Below are positions 1 to 10,661 of a DNA stretch of 64,000 nucleotides, in pieces (the stretch's first letter is position 1; each line of letters begins with the position of its first letter). The position numbers and the translations under genes were made by a program. Below the pieces are notes generated by a model. That model searched no databases. It was not told the origin of the DNA and worked only from the letters and a program-made list of their open reading frames with translations. The stretch covers positions 60,480 through 124,479 of the forward strand of contig NW_013651673.1 in NCBI RefSeq assembly GCF_000499385.1, in the 5' to 3' direction. Origin of the DNA: Eimeria necatrix. Its lineage: Eukaryota > Apicomplexa > Conoidasida > Eucoccidiorida > Eimeriidae.

Positions 1-1262
1 AGCCAACAAACACACGATATCCTTTCTCTGCGGCAGGTGGCCGCTTTCTTGTCCCGCTGTTCACTATACAGAAATCCAGAGCGTGTCAAGATATTGTGAC
101 AAGTGAGATCTCCTTACGGTCATGTGCAATCGGTTTACGGGTCAAGGACTACATGGTTCAACTTCTACTCGCATGCATGCTGGGGGGGAAAGGCTCAAGC
201 TCCCCAGGAAAGATGAGCAACTTGTTGCCGCTTCATGCGCCAACTGTTCTTTAAAAAATTCCAAGAAAACTTGCTATACTTATTGCGCTGGCCAATGGCG
301 CTTTCCTGCTTGTGGGGCTGATAAAGACTCCGGTGGACCAGTAGTGCTGCACGAAGCCTGCCCCTTGGAATTCTTCGCTGAATCCCTATACGAATACAGC
401 ATCAAATGCGAATAGGTTATTGAGAAGAAGATCCACACGCGAAGACCCCATTTAGGGGCTTCGATTCCTTTGACAGTATGAGGATAAACTGCATAGATTT
501 ACGGCAGTGTTCGCTTAGGACTGCCTCTTCACTAGGCGCACAGGGTTTTTAAATTACAACATATTCAAATGACGCTGCAGTTTCCTCTACAGTTTTCGCA
601 CAATGTAGTGTCACGTAGTGTCACGACTCAGCGTGCTGCTGGTGCGGGTCTGCGACCTGTCCGCCAAGCTCCGTGTGGCATGCGTGTTCAGAGCACTCGT
701 TTTTTTCTATAGTAAGTTATCCGTCATTTGGGATCGTTTCAGCAAAATCATTTGCTGTATCTAGTCAACAATGCCTATTACGTGCTCTTCAGGCTATTAA
801 ACTGTATAGGCAGCCCAGTCGGCCGTGTCAGCTTGCTCCTTGCGCAGGGAACATTCATGTCTGTGACTCTATTCAGGCATGCAGTTGTTCTCCTCACTTC
901 TGAGCGTTGCTAGTATCTCAAGTTAAACTACGTGGTGCCTACCTGATTTCCTTCTCGCCTTAACGACGAAGGACCTATCACTGAGTGTGGCTTTCTGGTC
1001 ATCTTAGATTCAGGCTAGTCACATCGCAACTGCTGGCCTGCATTTCAACGCTTGAGGGGCCATCCAAATTTTACGTTTTTGCAGACTGATATAACTAACT
1101 GCTACTGGTTATAGAGTTTTACTCCCTTGTGTGCTCAACCCCGTCCAGTACTTGTGGGAGCCAAACATGAATGCTGATCTTTCAAAGGGCCCCTAGCGAC
1201 TGCTGAATGGATCTAAGTTTCTGAGAAGGCGAAGGAAACCCTCAGTTTGAACAGCAGCGAAG
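1..1262. other. no gene recognised (left edge)
   Basis: I see no conserved protein motif, RNA gene or repeat in this stretch. Short open frames of 60-97 codons occur (for example 122-415 on the plus strand) but have no family resemblance and no convincing splice context. The 3' part is presumably the upstream region of the copper transporter that starts at 1263. An in-frame TGA at 1248-1250 lies just upstream of that ATG. Confidence 0.5.
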
Positions 1263-2467
1263 ATGGAGATGCAGATGACCTTTTATTGGGGCTACGATGC
1301 CACCATTCTCTTTCCGTAAGAAAATCGCCAGCTCTATAACCAAACCACAACGCTTTTAGCACACCGACTGTGAATGGAAACTCATGCAGAAGTAACATAA
1401 GAATGCCTTTAAAAGGTTGATTTGTCTTTTCGTGCGTCTATCGCATTGTTTTCTTCAGGTGGTGGGAGTGCTCTACAGCAACAGAGTTCTACCTTTCCTG
1501 CCTTTGCATTTTTATATTGTGCCTTGGCAGGTTAGTAATTACCTTCTTTTTGTCAGAAAACTGCAGCCCTAGAACGTTTCGTTTGCTTGTGTGATTTTAA
1601 AGGAGTATTGAAGGATCCTGCCACCTCACACATCACTGCGAACTACCAGAATTCTCAGGAAGAGGAGCCCAGCCTGGTTCCATTTGCAAGCACCCTAGAA
1701 TGTGTGCATTGCGATCTGAAGCTCGAAGTTGAAATCAATATGCCACGATATCCAACAAGGGCAGCCACAGGCAGCGGCACCTGTTATAGGTACTGGGTGC
1801 TCCGGCACTTCTGTGCCTACAGCGACGGGGGGATCAAATGAAGTTAACAGCTCGCAAAGCCCTATGACAACTGAAAATGATAGATGGACCGGGGCTCCTC
1901 CCTTGCTTCAAGCTGGCGGTCTGCAGTCGCCGTACAACTTGCAGTCAGGGTCGTGGACTGAAGTGTCCATCAATAGTCAACAAAGTAAGCAGCCACCGCT
2001 CCCTAACAATAGTGGTAAAAGATAAAAATGACGGGAATGCCTCCTCCTGTGTCTCCGTTTTGCCTGCCAGGCCAGACCGACAGAAGCCAGCGTTGGTTGA
2101 GGGCTAAGCCTTTCATTCGGTGGTAATGTTGCACCCACCTTCGTATTGATTTTTAAATTTCTGCCTTTAGATATAGTTGCACTTTTATGAAAGTCAGTGC
2201 CTTCGCGTCCTGCATAGAAAGTTCCCGATCAGCTAGAAGCTGCACCGTTAGCTTGCTGTCGGGTTTCTGTGGCACTGTGCTGTGGTGTGTTTCAGGTTGC
2301 TGATGTTTATCTTCGTTTCAATAGACTGGGCTATGATGCTGGTATGCATGACATTTAATGCGGGGTTGTTTTTGGCCGTTGTTGGTGGCGTTGCTACTGG
2401 ACAACTGCTCTACCAGTACACAAATCAAAACGGTGGCAACTGTTGTGCGGGTGGCATTCACGGCTGA
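1263..2467 (+). CDS. Ctr-family copper transporter, four exons, about 131 aa
   Basis: Small integral membrane protein of the Ctr (SLC31) family, which forms trimeric pores for Cu(I) uptake. Inferred exons are 1263-1315, 1459-1530, 1603-1701 and 2296-2467, all phase-consistent with GT-AG borders. Residues 1-5 read MEMQM, a methionine-rich start typical of Ctr proteins, followed by a FYWGYDATILF segment resembling the Ctr pre-TM1 motif. TM1 is about residues 19-41. The last exon carries TM2 with the family MxxxM motif (M89, M93), the MTFN turn (93-96) and TM3 with GxxxG (G106, G110). The tail ends CCAGGIHG and has a Cys pair like the C-terminal metal-binding tails of the family. The TM1-TM2 exons are separated by a roughly 600-nt intron. 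A further exon may exist inside it, because the frame at about 1735-1991 is open and Ser/Gln-rich with a GTAAGC donor near 1985. The start is chosen because an in-frame stop lies 13 bases upstream. Family assignment is fairly sure; exon 3 is the weak part. Confidence 0.72.
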
Positions 2468-3612
2468 CAAGAGCCCCGTACCTATCGTCCAGTTCGCGAA
2501 GGTCTAAACTAATCACGCGCAAAAGAGCTTGAGCAACTGGACATTTTTCCTGCGGAGATAAGCAGTGCAGCTACACATCTTTGAAGCGTTCCTCAAAGTA
2601 CGATATTGAGTGCCGCCACTCTACTTGGCTCGTAAAGCGACTTTGCGGCAGGATAAGCAGCTGCGCATGCAGCCTCTAAAGCCGTGGTACGGTTTGATGG
2701 ACTTCTTGATATGCCATACTGCGGAAGGCTGCCATACTGGTAGGAAAGGAACGTGGAATCCTCCTTTGCTTGGTGGATTTCTAACCGTCCCCCAGTGTGA
2801 AGTAGGACGTTAACTGCATGGATGACGTACATCTCACTTCAGAGGAAAGCTGCGGAGATCCCTGTGTGAAGTAGGACGTTAACTGCATGGATGGCAAGCA
2901 TATTACTTTAGAGGAAAGCTGAAGAGATGTCTAGTCTTGCGTTTAGTCTTCTCGCCGGAACTCTGCTTCGGCTTTTCACATCCACGCTGCTCGCTAGGCA
3001 GCGAGCGGCAACTTCCGGTGACGAAACTAATAGGCACTGTAATTTATCTGCTCCGCTGTGCAACTGCTCCGCTGTGCAACACTTTCCCGCTGCAACGTCG
3101 TTTCCGTTACTGCTGCGTCTGCTTTGTGGACGGAGATAAGCTCCAGGAAATAGCTACACTTTACGGCCTGCGTACCGCCCAGCCCAGAACAAAACTCAGT
3201 GCTGCTTTAATCCTAATTAGTGAGTTGCGGAATGTATCGGGGCTATCGTCAAAACCAACGTGCACCACTCTAGGCAGCAGCGCAACGCAAGTAGCTGCAT
3301 TGAATAATCCATGGAAAAATCACGTCAGCAGGGATCGCAAGAGATGGGGCTTGCAATACAGTAATTCACCACAATCCCCGCAATTGCTGGGCCATCAAGC
3401 GGGAAGCTTGCGTCGGCCCAATGCCGAGGAGCCAATGCGGTTCCATCTGATTGCTCTTTATCTTGACGGGTCAATTTTTAGCTTAATTATTGATTAAGGG
3501 GCTGTGTGCAGGTGTGCGTCCCCTCGCTCCATCCATTCCCCGCATTGTCCATGCCTCGAGCTGGCTGCGCTGCAGATACGAGGCCGGGCAGCAACTTTGC
3601 TCGTCAGTGTTG
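2468..3612. other. intergenic, convergent gene ends
   Basis: Space between the 3' end of the copper transporter (+) and the 3' end of Beclin (-). It contains a 69-bp direct repeat at 2795-2932. A plus-strand open frame at 2937-3497 (186 codons) has no domain, unusual composition and no splice support, so I do not call it a gene. Nothing else is recognised. Confidence 0.5.
2795..2932. repeat. two-copy 69-bp tandem direct repeat
   Basis: Two adjacent copies (2795-2863 and 2864-2932). The first 30 bases or so of each copy are identical, and both end in a shared AGAGGAAAGCTG block. The middle differs by substitutions. It looks like a simple local tandem duplication in intergenic DNA. Confidence 0.8.
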
Positions 3613-6182
3613 TCAGGACAAGCTCCGCCCTCTCCAGATGAATACCTGACTTAAGCTAGATTCGGAAATGCGATTAATCTGGTGGCACGAACAACTAACT
3701 CCAGCCGGTAGTCGTACTCCTCTGTTCACGGTGCAGAGCCCGCCACCAAGCATACACCTGGGAAAGGAAAACCAGCAAGTTAGATATGGCGCCTGTGGAC
3801 CATACAGTCCAGTTCTATCGCTGCTGGCTTGTCTGTCTAAGCAAGCCATTGCTCTGCTTATCGCTACTGCTGCATGCGGCGTCGATGCTGCCTTACGTTC
3901 GATGTATTCCAGCAGCCACTTCATATCTATAAGAAGAAGCTTAAGGGCTTTTGTCCACCTCTCATCCTGGTTCAGCTGCAAGCGGATGCTGAAACCACCC
4001 ACCCTATCACCTGCCCGCAAAAGTCCACAGAAGCGCTTCAAGAGTTTTTTGAGTTGAAAAACCTAATCCAATTCGGTGTCTCTACGCTATGAACTTTCGA
4101 ATTGTCTCATGAAGAGGGTCTCAGCATGTTAATATACCATCTATTTCGTAAGGAAGCTCTGGAAAAGGCAATAAAGACGCGGCACCTTGCTGTCTTCCCC
4201 GCTCTTCCGCCGAAGTGACAAGTTGGTCGAACAGCTGCGAAGGCACATTGTTTGCAAACAGAAGCGGGCGCGCGAGGCCATCAGAATCCTCCTCTTCTTG
4301 TGACCAAAGTAGCTAAAAGATCGCATACAGGGCATCGCTTACTTCTTTAACGCATTCTAAAAATGCGGTCATCGCAGAGTCGAACCTTTTATTGCTGTAA
4401 AAGAAACGGCTGAGCCCGACTTCCCCACCGCCACCGTGAAGTGGGAGGACGGCACCATCTTTCTTTCTAGCCGCAACAACGCACAGTCACAGTTGCGATT
4501 AAATACACATGAATACAAATGATCGCTAGACGATGTTCACTGTCCCTATGCATGCCAAAGGTAGTATATAATATCATTCATGAGAACCCACTGCTGTGTG
4601 ACATGGTAATATGCAGTTTCCTTTTGATAAGCCAACACAAAGAAGGAAACCAGCAAGCAGCAGTTACCTAATCAAGAACGAAAATTGCCCCCTCGCCACT
4701 AGTCGGTAGTTGGATGGCTGAGTATGACATTTCCGGTAGAAAACGTCTAGCAGCATGCAGAGATAGCCCCAGCCAGTGTTCACCTCAGACCACGAGGGGC
4801 AAGAAGGAGAAGAGATCCGCCCTGATGGCAAAACCAACCAGCGCAACGCAATTTTTTCCCCATCTGCTGCCACGATTACCAACATCTGCATAAACAAGAG
4901 GTGCAAACCCAAACTGGATGGGATTTCTTGCTACTTTGTGTCTGTGCCAGCGTGTCCCGCCCCCACCTATTCTGCACTTGTTAATGGAGGGCAAAAATTT
5001 GCAGGTCCAGATATGGAAGGCATCGTTCACCACGTTGATGCGCTTCAGTCGCTGGAGCTCCCGGCCAACGTAGACAAAGAGCCGCTCCATGGCTCGCTTC
5101 CGCTGAGAGGTTACATGCAGAGGAACAACAGGGAAGGAAATGCCAATTTCACGATGAAAGTGAACGAACAGTGAATCTTGCCGTGACCAACGCATTTCAC
5201 ATCAAAGTGGAACGACTGCTCTTCTCCAGATCCCAAAGAAACGGCACCTAGTGGATATGATTCAGTTTCAGTAAGCTTAAAAGCAAATGCGACATGCCGC
5301 TTCTGCCTCCATTACCTACTATTAGCTACAATGCCCCTTTAGAAATTTGTCACAGCAAACAAGACAAATTAAGAAAAGACGAAGGCGGCTGACTTCCTCA
5401 TGACGAATCACGCGCAGCAAATGGTTCGAAAAGAGCAACCAGAACTCCACGTGCCACATATGGAGCTCAACCAACTCTGCCATGACCGCCCGCTGCTGCT
5501 CTTCTTTCTCCGCTGTGGATGCTTCAAGAGAAATAATTTCTGCCTCGAGCTGTTTTTCTTCTTCTTCTAACTTCTGTAGTTCCGCCATAGTGCTTGCACT
5601 GTCAAACGAAGACGAGTAGACGTCATCACGGCGCACCTGGAGGCTCCGCTCCAGCCTTTTTAAAGCCCTCTCATACTTGCGGATGAGGTATCTTTCGTGA
5701 GCGCAGGCTGGCTCTACTTCAGCGATGGCGCTCTCTAGGCAAGCCGAGCAAAGAGGATACAGCACTTTAGAACCCTCTGCGCCATCTATTCCAGAAACGT
5801 CAAATGCCTTGCCATCTGCACGCTTTGTAAGCAACGAAGGCGAACATGAGCTGGAAATGCAGCTGACACCGTCTTTCTTTGAAAACGTGTGAGGTTCCAA
5901 CTGGACACATAGCCCATCTCGTGTAGAGGGCAGCACGACAGGCGCATCCCGACTGGAGGAATTGGGCGCATAAGCGTCTTCCGCATGCACAGCCGCGCGC
6001 AACAAGTCATATTCGCCTCCCGCAAGTGAATCTTCCGTTCCCAGTTGCCTACTTTTCTGAGCAGAAGCCGTGTCCGCTGGGGGGGAATCTGTGTCCATCA
6101 TGATTACAACCGGTCTGGAGCAGCACTCGCAGACATGGGAAGCTCTCGCCAGAGAACGTACAGAATCACTTGACTGCTCCAT
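3613..6182 (-). CDS. ATG6: Beclin-1/ATG6/VPS30 homologue, six exons, about 591 aa
   Basis: Subunit of the class III PI3-kinase (VPS34) complex that makes PI3P for autophagosome formation and endosomal sorting. Inferred exons on the minus strand, 5' to 3': 6182-5394, 5102-4967, 4821-4668, 4466-4343, 4312-4138, 4010-3613. Residues 18-21 (CECC) with C145 and C148 (PLCSACLE) match the paired cysteines at the start of Beclin and before its coiled coil. Residues 160-262 are a charged coiled coil. The evolutionarily conserved domain follows: RINVVNDAFHIW (about 284-295), SINKCRIGR, SWSEVNTGWG, NYRLVARG, NKRFDSAMTAFLECV, and the terminal RWTKALKLLLIDMKWL motif (about 475-490) that resembles the membrane-binding end of Beclin. 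About 95 extra residues follow that motif, so the true stop may come earlier through an unseen splice. The start ATG at 6182 directly precedes the first Cys motif. Exons 4 and 5 are separated by only 30 bases, described separately. The gene is divergent from the one starting near 6978. Confidence 0.85.
4313..4342 (-). other. candidate 30-nt intron in the Beclin gene
   Basis: Between the FLECVKE-coding exon and the LLWSQEEE-coding exon there are 30 bases that begin GTAAGC and end TTTTAG. The length is a multiple of three. If they are not removed, the reading frame meets an in-frame TAG (4313-4315) that would cut off the last third of the conserved domain. The frame on both sides is fixed by Beclin motifs and by the next splice junction (GID-type phase 1 join at 4138/4010). 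A less canonical acceptor 21 bases further on (after GAAGAG) would give a 51-nt intron instead. A genuine stop, TAG readthrough or a sequence error cannot be excluded. Confidence 0.6.
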
Positions 6183-6977
6183 GTCTCATTACTGGATGCG
6201 AAAAACGTGCCAGATTCACAACCAAGGAATGAATAACCACGTGCGAAACACAGTGTAACTGCGGAGTTCGGAGGCTGGCGTGTTCACAAACAAGCTGCTC
6301 TGTTGTCCTCCGCGGGTCGCAGGTAAAATGTCTTGAAGCCTCCCGAGGAGTTGCACAGTAGCGAGTCACCTCGAAAAGAGATGGAAGATTCGAATCATCT
6401 GCAATACGGTTCAGCGCAGCGAGCCAATAAATGCTGCATAGTCCTACCGAGCAACAGGGCTACACTTCGACATAGTAACATGGACTTCTCGGTTTGTTAC
6501 TCATCAAGACAGACGAGAACTCGAAATGGACTAGTGCAAAGCCAGGCTTGGTCGTCAAAGTAAAGGTACAGACATCATTGGGGCTGCCGTTGTCGTTGGT
6601 TGAGTCCGAGGTCGCGAATGGTGGACGGAGAGTTAGCTCCTAATATCTCATACTGTTAACTGTACTTCGTGTGCCTCAACTATATTTTTAACTTTAATTC
6701 AACCTTTGTGAATGTTTTGTTAATGCAGCTGTATGGGAGCGGCTGTGTTGCGCATGTGTAAGTCAGCAGTACGCAGACCCAGCAGCTTCCAGCGTCCTCA
6801 CCAACACCGACTCAGGTTTATTCATTTGGAAGCCTCTTCGCATTCTTGCGGAGAATTATTCAGCGTTTTTAACATTGCCGTAGTAGCTTAACTTTGGGGG
6901 CACCAGGGCGCTTTGTAGCGTCCCGCCTTAGAGTTACAGCCGTTCATCACATCTTCAGGGCCTAGTGCTTCCCCAGA
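6183..6977. promoter_or_regulatory. divergent intergenic region
   Basis: About 0.8 kb separates the Beclin start (minus) from the first candidate ATG of the next plus-strand gene (6978). It presumably holds both upstream regions. No TATA-like or other motif stands out. Short frames on both strands have no recognisable product. Confidence 0.4.
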
Positions 6978-9900
6978 ATGAAGCTCACAGATGGACTGCC
7001 TCCTTCCCAAATGGGAATGCTGGGGCTATCTGCAATGCCAAAGACACCCCCAAAGCCTGTTCCTTCTCGCAACATGCCAGACTACGGACTCTCGCTGGAC
7101 AGCAGAGCAGGTGCGCTAGAGAAAAATAAGGGCCCGACTGATACGCCTCGCACCTCCCGTGAGAGCAGCTATTTTAGCTACTCTGCTTCTTTCACGCTAG
7201 CCCAGTTGGTAGCGGGTGGAAGGCCAGAACTGTTCAAGAGCGCATCTCTCAATTTTGCACCTTGACCAGGCAGAGATCACGCCCTCAGCCGCCCCGTCGT
7301 TCGAGAGGCTGCTGAACCACGAGCATATTTTCCTGCTTTTGTGTGCAGGAGTTGGGCTGAGACGAGGTTGCGGTAGCGCTGGGAGCAGCACAGTCAGCAG
7401 CAGTGCCAGCGCACCTGGGGGTCGCGGCTGCACGACCGGGCGCAGCAGCAGCTCAGGCACGCCTTCATCCCGGTCAACCGTCGCTCGCAGGGTTAGTACG
7501 CCTGCGCCTCGACCTCAGTTGAATCTTGGCGGGTTGCTGGGAACGAATTCGTTTCACACAGAGTATCGCGAGCAGATGAGCCCGTCATGGTGGTTAGGGG
7601 CTGCGGCCTGCAGTTCCTCTTGGTTGCAACTTTCTCCCCCACCTGAAGTAATGGAGCTTGTAGAAAAGAAGAAACTTACGGAACAGTTTAAAACCGTTGA
7701 AGGACTCATTGACAGAGCAGTACGCATGCGTCTCCCAATGCTTATGTTTTATTTTCTTGGTCTTTGTCATTGTTCACTCTACACCATTACTTGTCTTTCA
7801 TAGCATTGCAGTTGATTGCCATAGAACGCGCCGCATTTGCTCATGTGGCGAGAGCTCGTTTATGGCAAATCAGTAGCTGCCATTTCATGCTTTCGGCGGC
7901 AGTGTTGACTTCACTTGACAGGACTTTTTAAGCAAGTTCCTGTTTGTTTTCTCAAGGACTACCTGGGGGCTCTTCGGCTGCAAGCAGACCGGCGCAACGT
8001 CTTGCATTTCCTCGCTCTAGACGAACAAGAAATGCAGGCTTATCTCTGGCAGCCCCGTTTCCCTCGGATTGTTGACTTGGTGTGACACTTTTCACACCCT
8101 TGTAGTTTGCCCACCCAGCTCTCCAAGTAATGTTTCTAAAGTTTTGCGCTACTCATGTAGTGGGTGCCTATTGGCCCTTTTTCGCGCTCTCACTAGCCGT
8201 AAGCACACTTCACAGTCCATATGCTTGATGAATTTTGCTCCTATTCGCGTTCCTTTGCTCATTTGTTAGTTTTGATTTGTGCTGTGGCATTCGAGAGCAG
8301 AGGAATCGAACAGGAGAGGCGCATGCGCGTCCTCCTCCTCGCCATGCAAACTGTATCGTTAACCCGATGAATTTGTGGTAAGCTGCTACTGGCGAATTCG
8401 CTCGTGCGCACGTGCCTTTTATAGTAACCGTGTTTAACGTAAGCATTGTCTCCTCGATAGCTAAAGCCATGAGGGTATGAATGAGTGAATGCCTAGTGTT
8501 GAAGTGTGCCAGAGAACGTGCTGGCAGCGTCAGTGAGCGTACAAGCACACTCCGGGATAACTTGCGCACGGGTTTTTTGGAGCTGCAGTGCTAATTCTTC
8601 ACGTTAGCTACACGTGTCAGCAGGGCCGTAGGAGGCCTTCTCCCATGATGATGTTGGTTACTGTTGAACAGGCTAAAATTTTTGACGCTCTCACCGCCTT
8701 TGTATTCGACACAAGCGCCGCTGCCGGCAGTTTCGCCGAAGACCCCGCAAACTGGTGAAGGGATGGGTGGTGACCATGGGTTTAGTCTGTTTCAGCGGCC
8801 AGAATTACCCTACGAGTATTGTTTTGGCACCTCGGGCGAGCAGTTTTTGCCCATTCTTTTCGAGGATTCAGGCGGCGTGGCGGAGTGCGTGCCGCCTGAT
8901 GAGCTGCTTATGTTTGAAGAAGACGCTCTACGAGAAGTGGCATCTCACATTGAGTCAAAGTTAGCACACGCACTGAGCTGCATGGTTCTTTCTGCAACTG
9001 CGCGTACAAGAGCTGCAGCACTGACACGGAAAGTTCCTCAGGAGGCAACACCGATCAATGCGACTTCCTCTACTTCCACCGCCTCTCTCGGAAGCCCTCA
9101 AGAAGCTCCGCCGACTGAAGAGAAGCAACGCCGCACGGGCTCCCCTACGGCTCCTGGTGACAGACGAAGCGGTAGCAAGCGCCGCAGGTCTAGCGTGGCA
9201 GCAAGAAATGGCTCACTTGCGAGCTCACCCGTGAAACAGGCGAGAAGTAGCCCGGCTCACAAAGCACATGGCGCTACAGCAGTGACAGAGGATGTTGTTG
9301 AAGGGTCACCATTGCCAGTCGCCTTCGGCTCCAAGGGGCCTGCAGAGGTGACACGGGCAGATGTCCCAGCAGCAGCTCAGACGGCGACGGAAAACGACAT
9401 AGTCACCATTGAACTAGAGGATCTGTTCACTACATATGGGGCTTGCCCGTCATTACTGAAACATCAAAACTGCTTTCAGCAGGCGAGGGACGCTTGATAA
9501 AAATGTCGCTGAAGAGCTTTGCATCACTTGCTCCATGTTGCTCCAGCAAAATTGATTTTTTCTGTAGGAATATTTTGCCGAAAGGTACGTTGAGGAGCAG
9601 ACAGCTCTGGCAATGTGGCCTCCGCAGTTCGTAGCAGTAGGTTCTGAACTGCGCGGCCCTCTACTGCTGCGCACAACAATGGAGGCGCTGCAAAATCATA
9701 TGGTAGTCACTAGAAGGTGTACAGGCACCGAGCTGCTCGCGTTTGCTGCAGCACGCAGTAGCGTAAGAGGGATTTATGCTGTCCGTTTGTGCACTGTATG
9801 GCAACAGTAACAACAATGCGGATGATTTTTGTTCGGCTGCTGTGCTTTTGCTGTTTACTGAGCGCGTGCGTACTTGCGTGTGCATCAGCTGGTGCTGCAG

Positions 9901-10661
9901 CAGTCCGAATTTCCGTGCCTTGCGCGATTCGGTTTGCTGCCACTTGCTTCTCTTCATATGCGCCGCATCTTCCTGTGCTGCATCAGTGGTTGCGTTGCTG
10001 CTGCCTCTGCTTGCGGCTGGTTTGTTGATGCTGCTGCTGAAGCAAAAAGTGGCTCGCAGCACTCCACTTTGCAGCAGTTCCGCTCTGCTGCTGTACTGCC
10101 GGCAGAGGTGGGCGGCTGCTGGGCATCATTCCAAATTATTTGGTACGCCGAAGCGACCAAACGCTTGTGCGGTGATAGCTGTATCATTGGCGAAGGTGGC
10201 TCCGTGTCTTGCAGTCGGTTAGAGTGTAGTCGCAGATGCAGTGCCACGGAAGCTGCGAGTGCAGCAGGGTGAAGCGAACAAGTTGAGCATAGTGATGCTA
10301 TGCAACTTGCTGCAGCGGTAGCTGGAGCTGTTGGAGCTGTTGCAGTATTACAGGTAGCAGCTAGGCAGTGCGGCACGCTGAGCGGGAGTGGTGCTGCAGA
10401 GCCAAGCCTCAACGGGGTTGAAGTACAGCCCGAACTCCTATGGAAAGAAGGGGAATTAAAGCTGCTCAGGGTCTTACCGCGGGTCCAAGGGGTTCTGCAT
10501 ACTCCAGACTTTTTCTTCCAAAGAAAATCCCATATTACAGGCATAAGGAAAGTCAGCGAGAAGCGCTGTCAAAGTATGTCCGGACTGCTGAAAGGATGAC
10601 AAGGAAACGTCTTAGTCGTAGTTTTCTTCTGACCCCTGCCTACTATAGCCAAGCGCGCTAG
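6978..10661 (+). CDS. unrecognised multi-exon gene
   Basis: I do not recognise this protein. Several exons are convincing from splice signals and composition: one ending EVMELVEKKK...GLIDRA at 7719 (donor GTACGC); 7957-8079 (DYLGALRLQADRRN ... FPRIVDL); 8672-8754 (AKIFDALTAFVFDTSAAAG); and 8786 to about 9450 (FQRPELPYEYCFG, then an acidic helix and a Ser/Ala/Lys-rich linker containing SKRRRSSV, and IELEDLFTTYGACP). The first three join in phase. Exons 8672-8754 and 8786 onward join in phase only if the 31 bases between them are an intron. A downstream frame from about 9569 (EYFAERYVEEQ) and a basic terminal frame 10440-10661, ending PAYYSQAR before a stop, probably belong to the same gene, but their junctions are unresolved. 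The start at 6978 is tentative because the join between 7100 and 7250 is not solved. The SKRRRSSV stretch could be a nuclear localisation signal. This may be more than one gene. Confidence 0.45.
8755..8785 (+). other. candidate 31-nt intron
   Basis: Thirty-one bases begin GTGAAG and end GTTTAG. The upstream exon (from 8672, frame set by the preceding exon) runs into a TGA right after the donor. The downstream frame, open for about 700 bases from 8786, is in a different phase. Removing these 31 bases joins TG to T as one Cys codon and gives one continuous frame (EDPANC then LFQRPELPY). An alternative is that the upstream exon is not part of this transcript. Confidence 0.5.

Noticed and set aside
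2937..3497. 186-codon plus-strand open frame
   Set aside because: No domain, no composition signal, and located between convergent gene ends. Probably chance.
9661..10544. Overlapping Cys/Leu/Ala-rich frames on both strands
   Set aside because: Produced by GCA/TGC triplet repeats read in different frames. No conserved motif.
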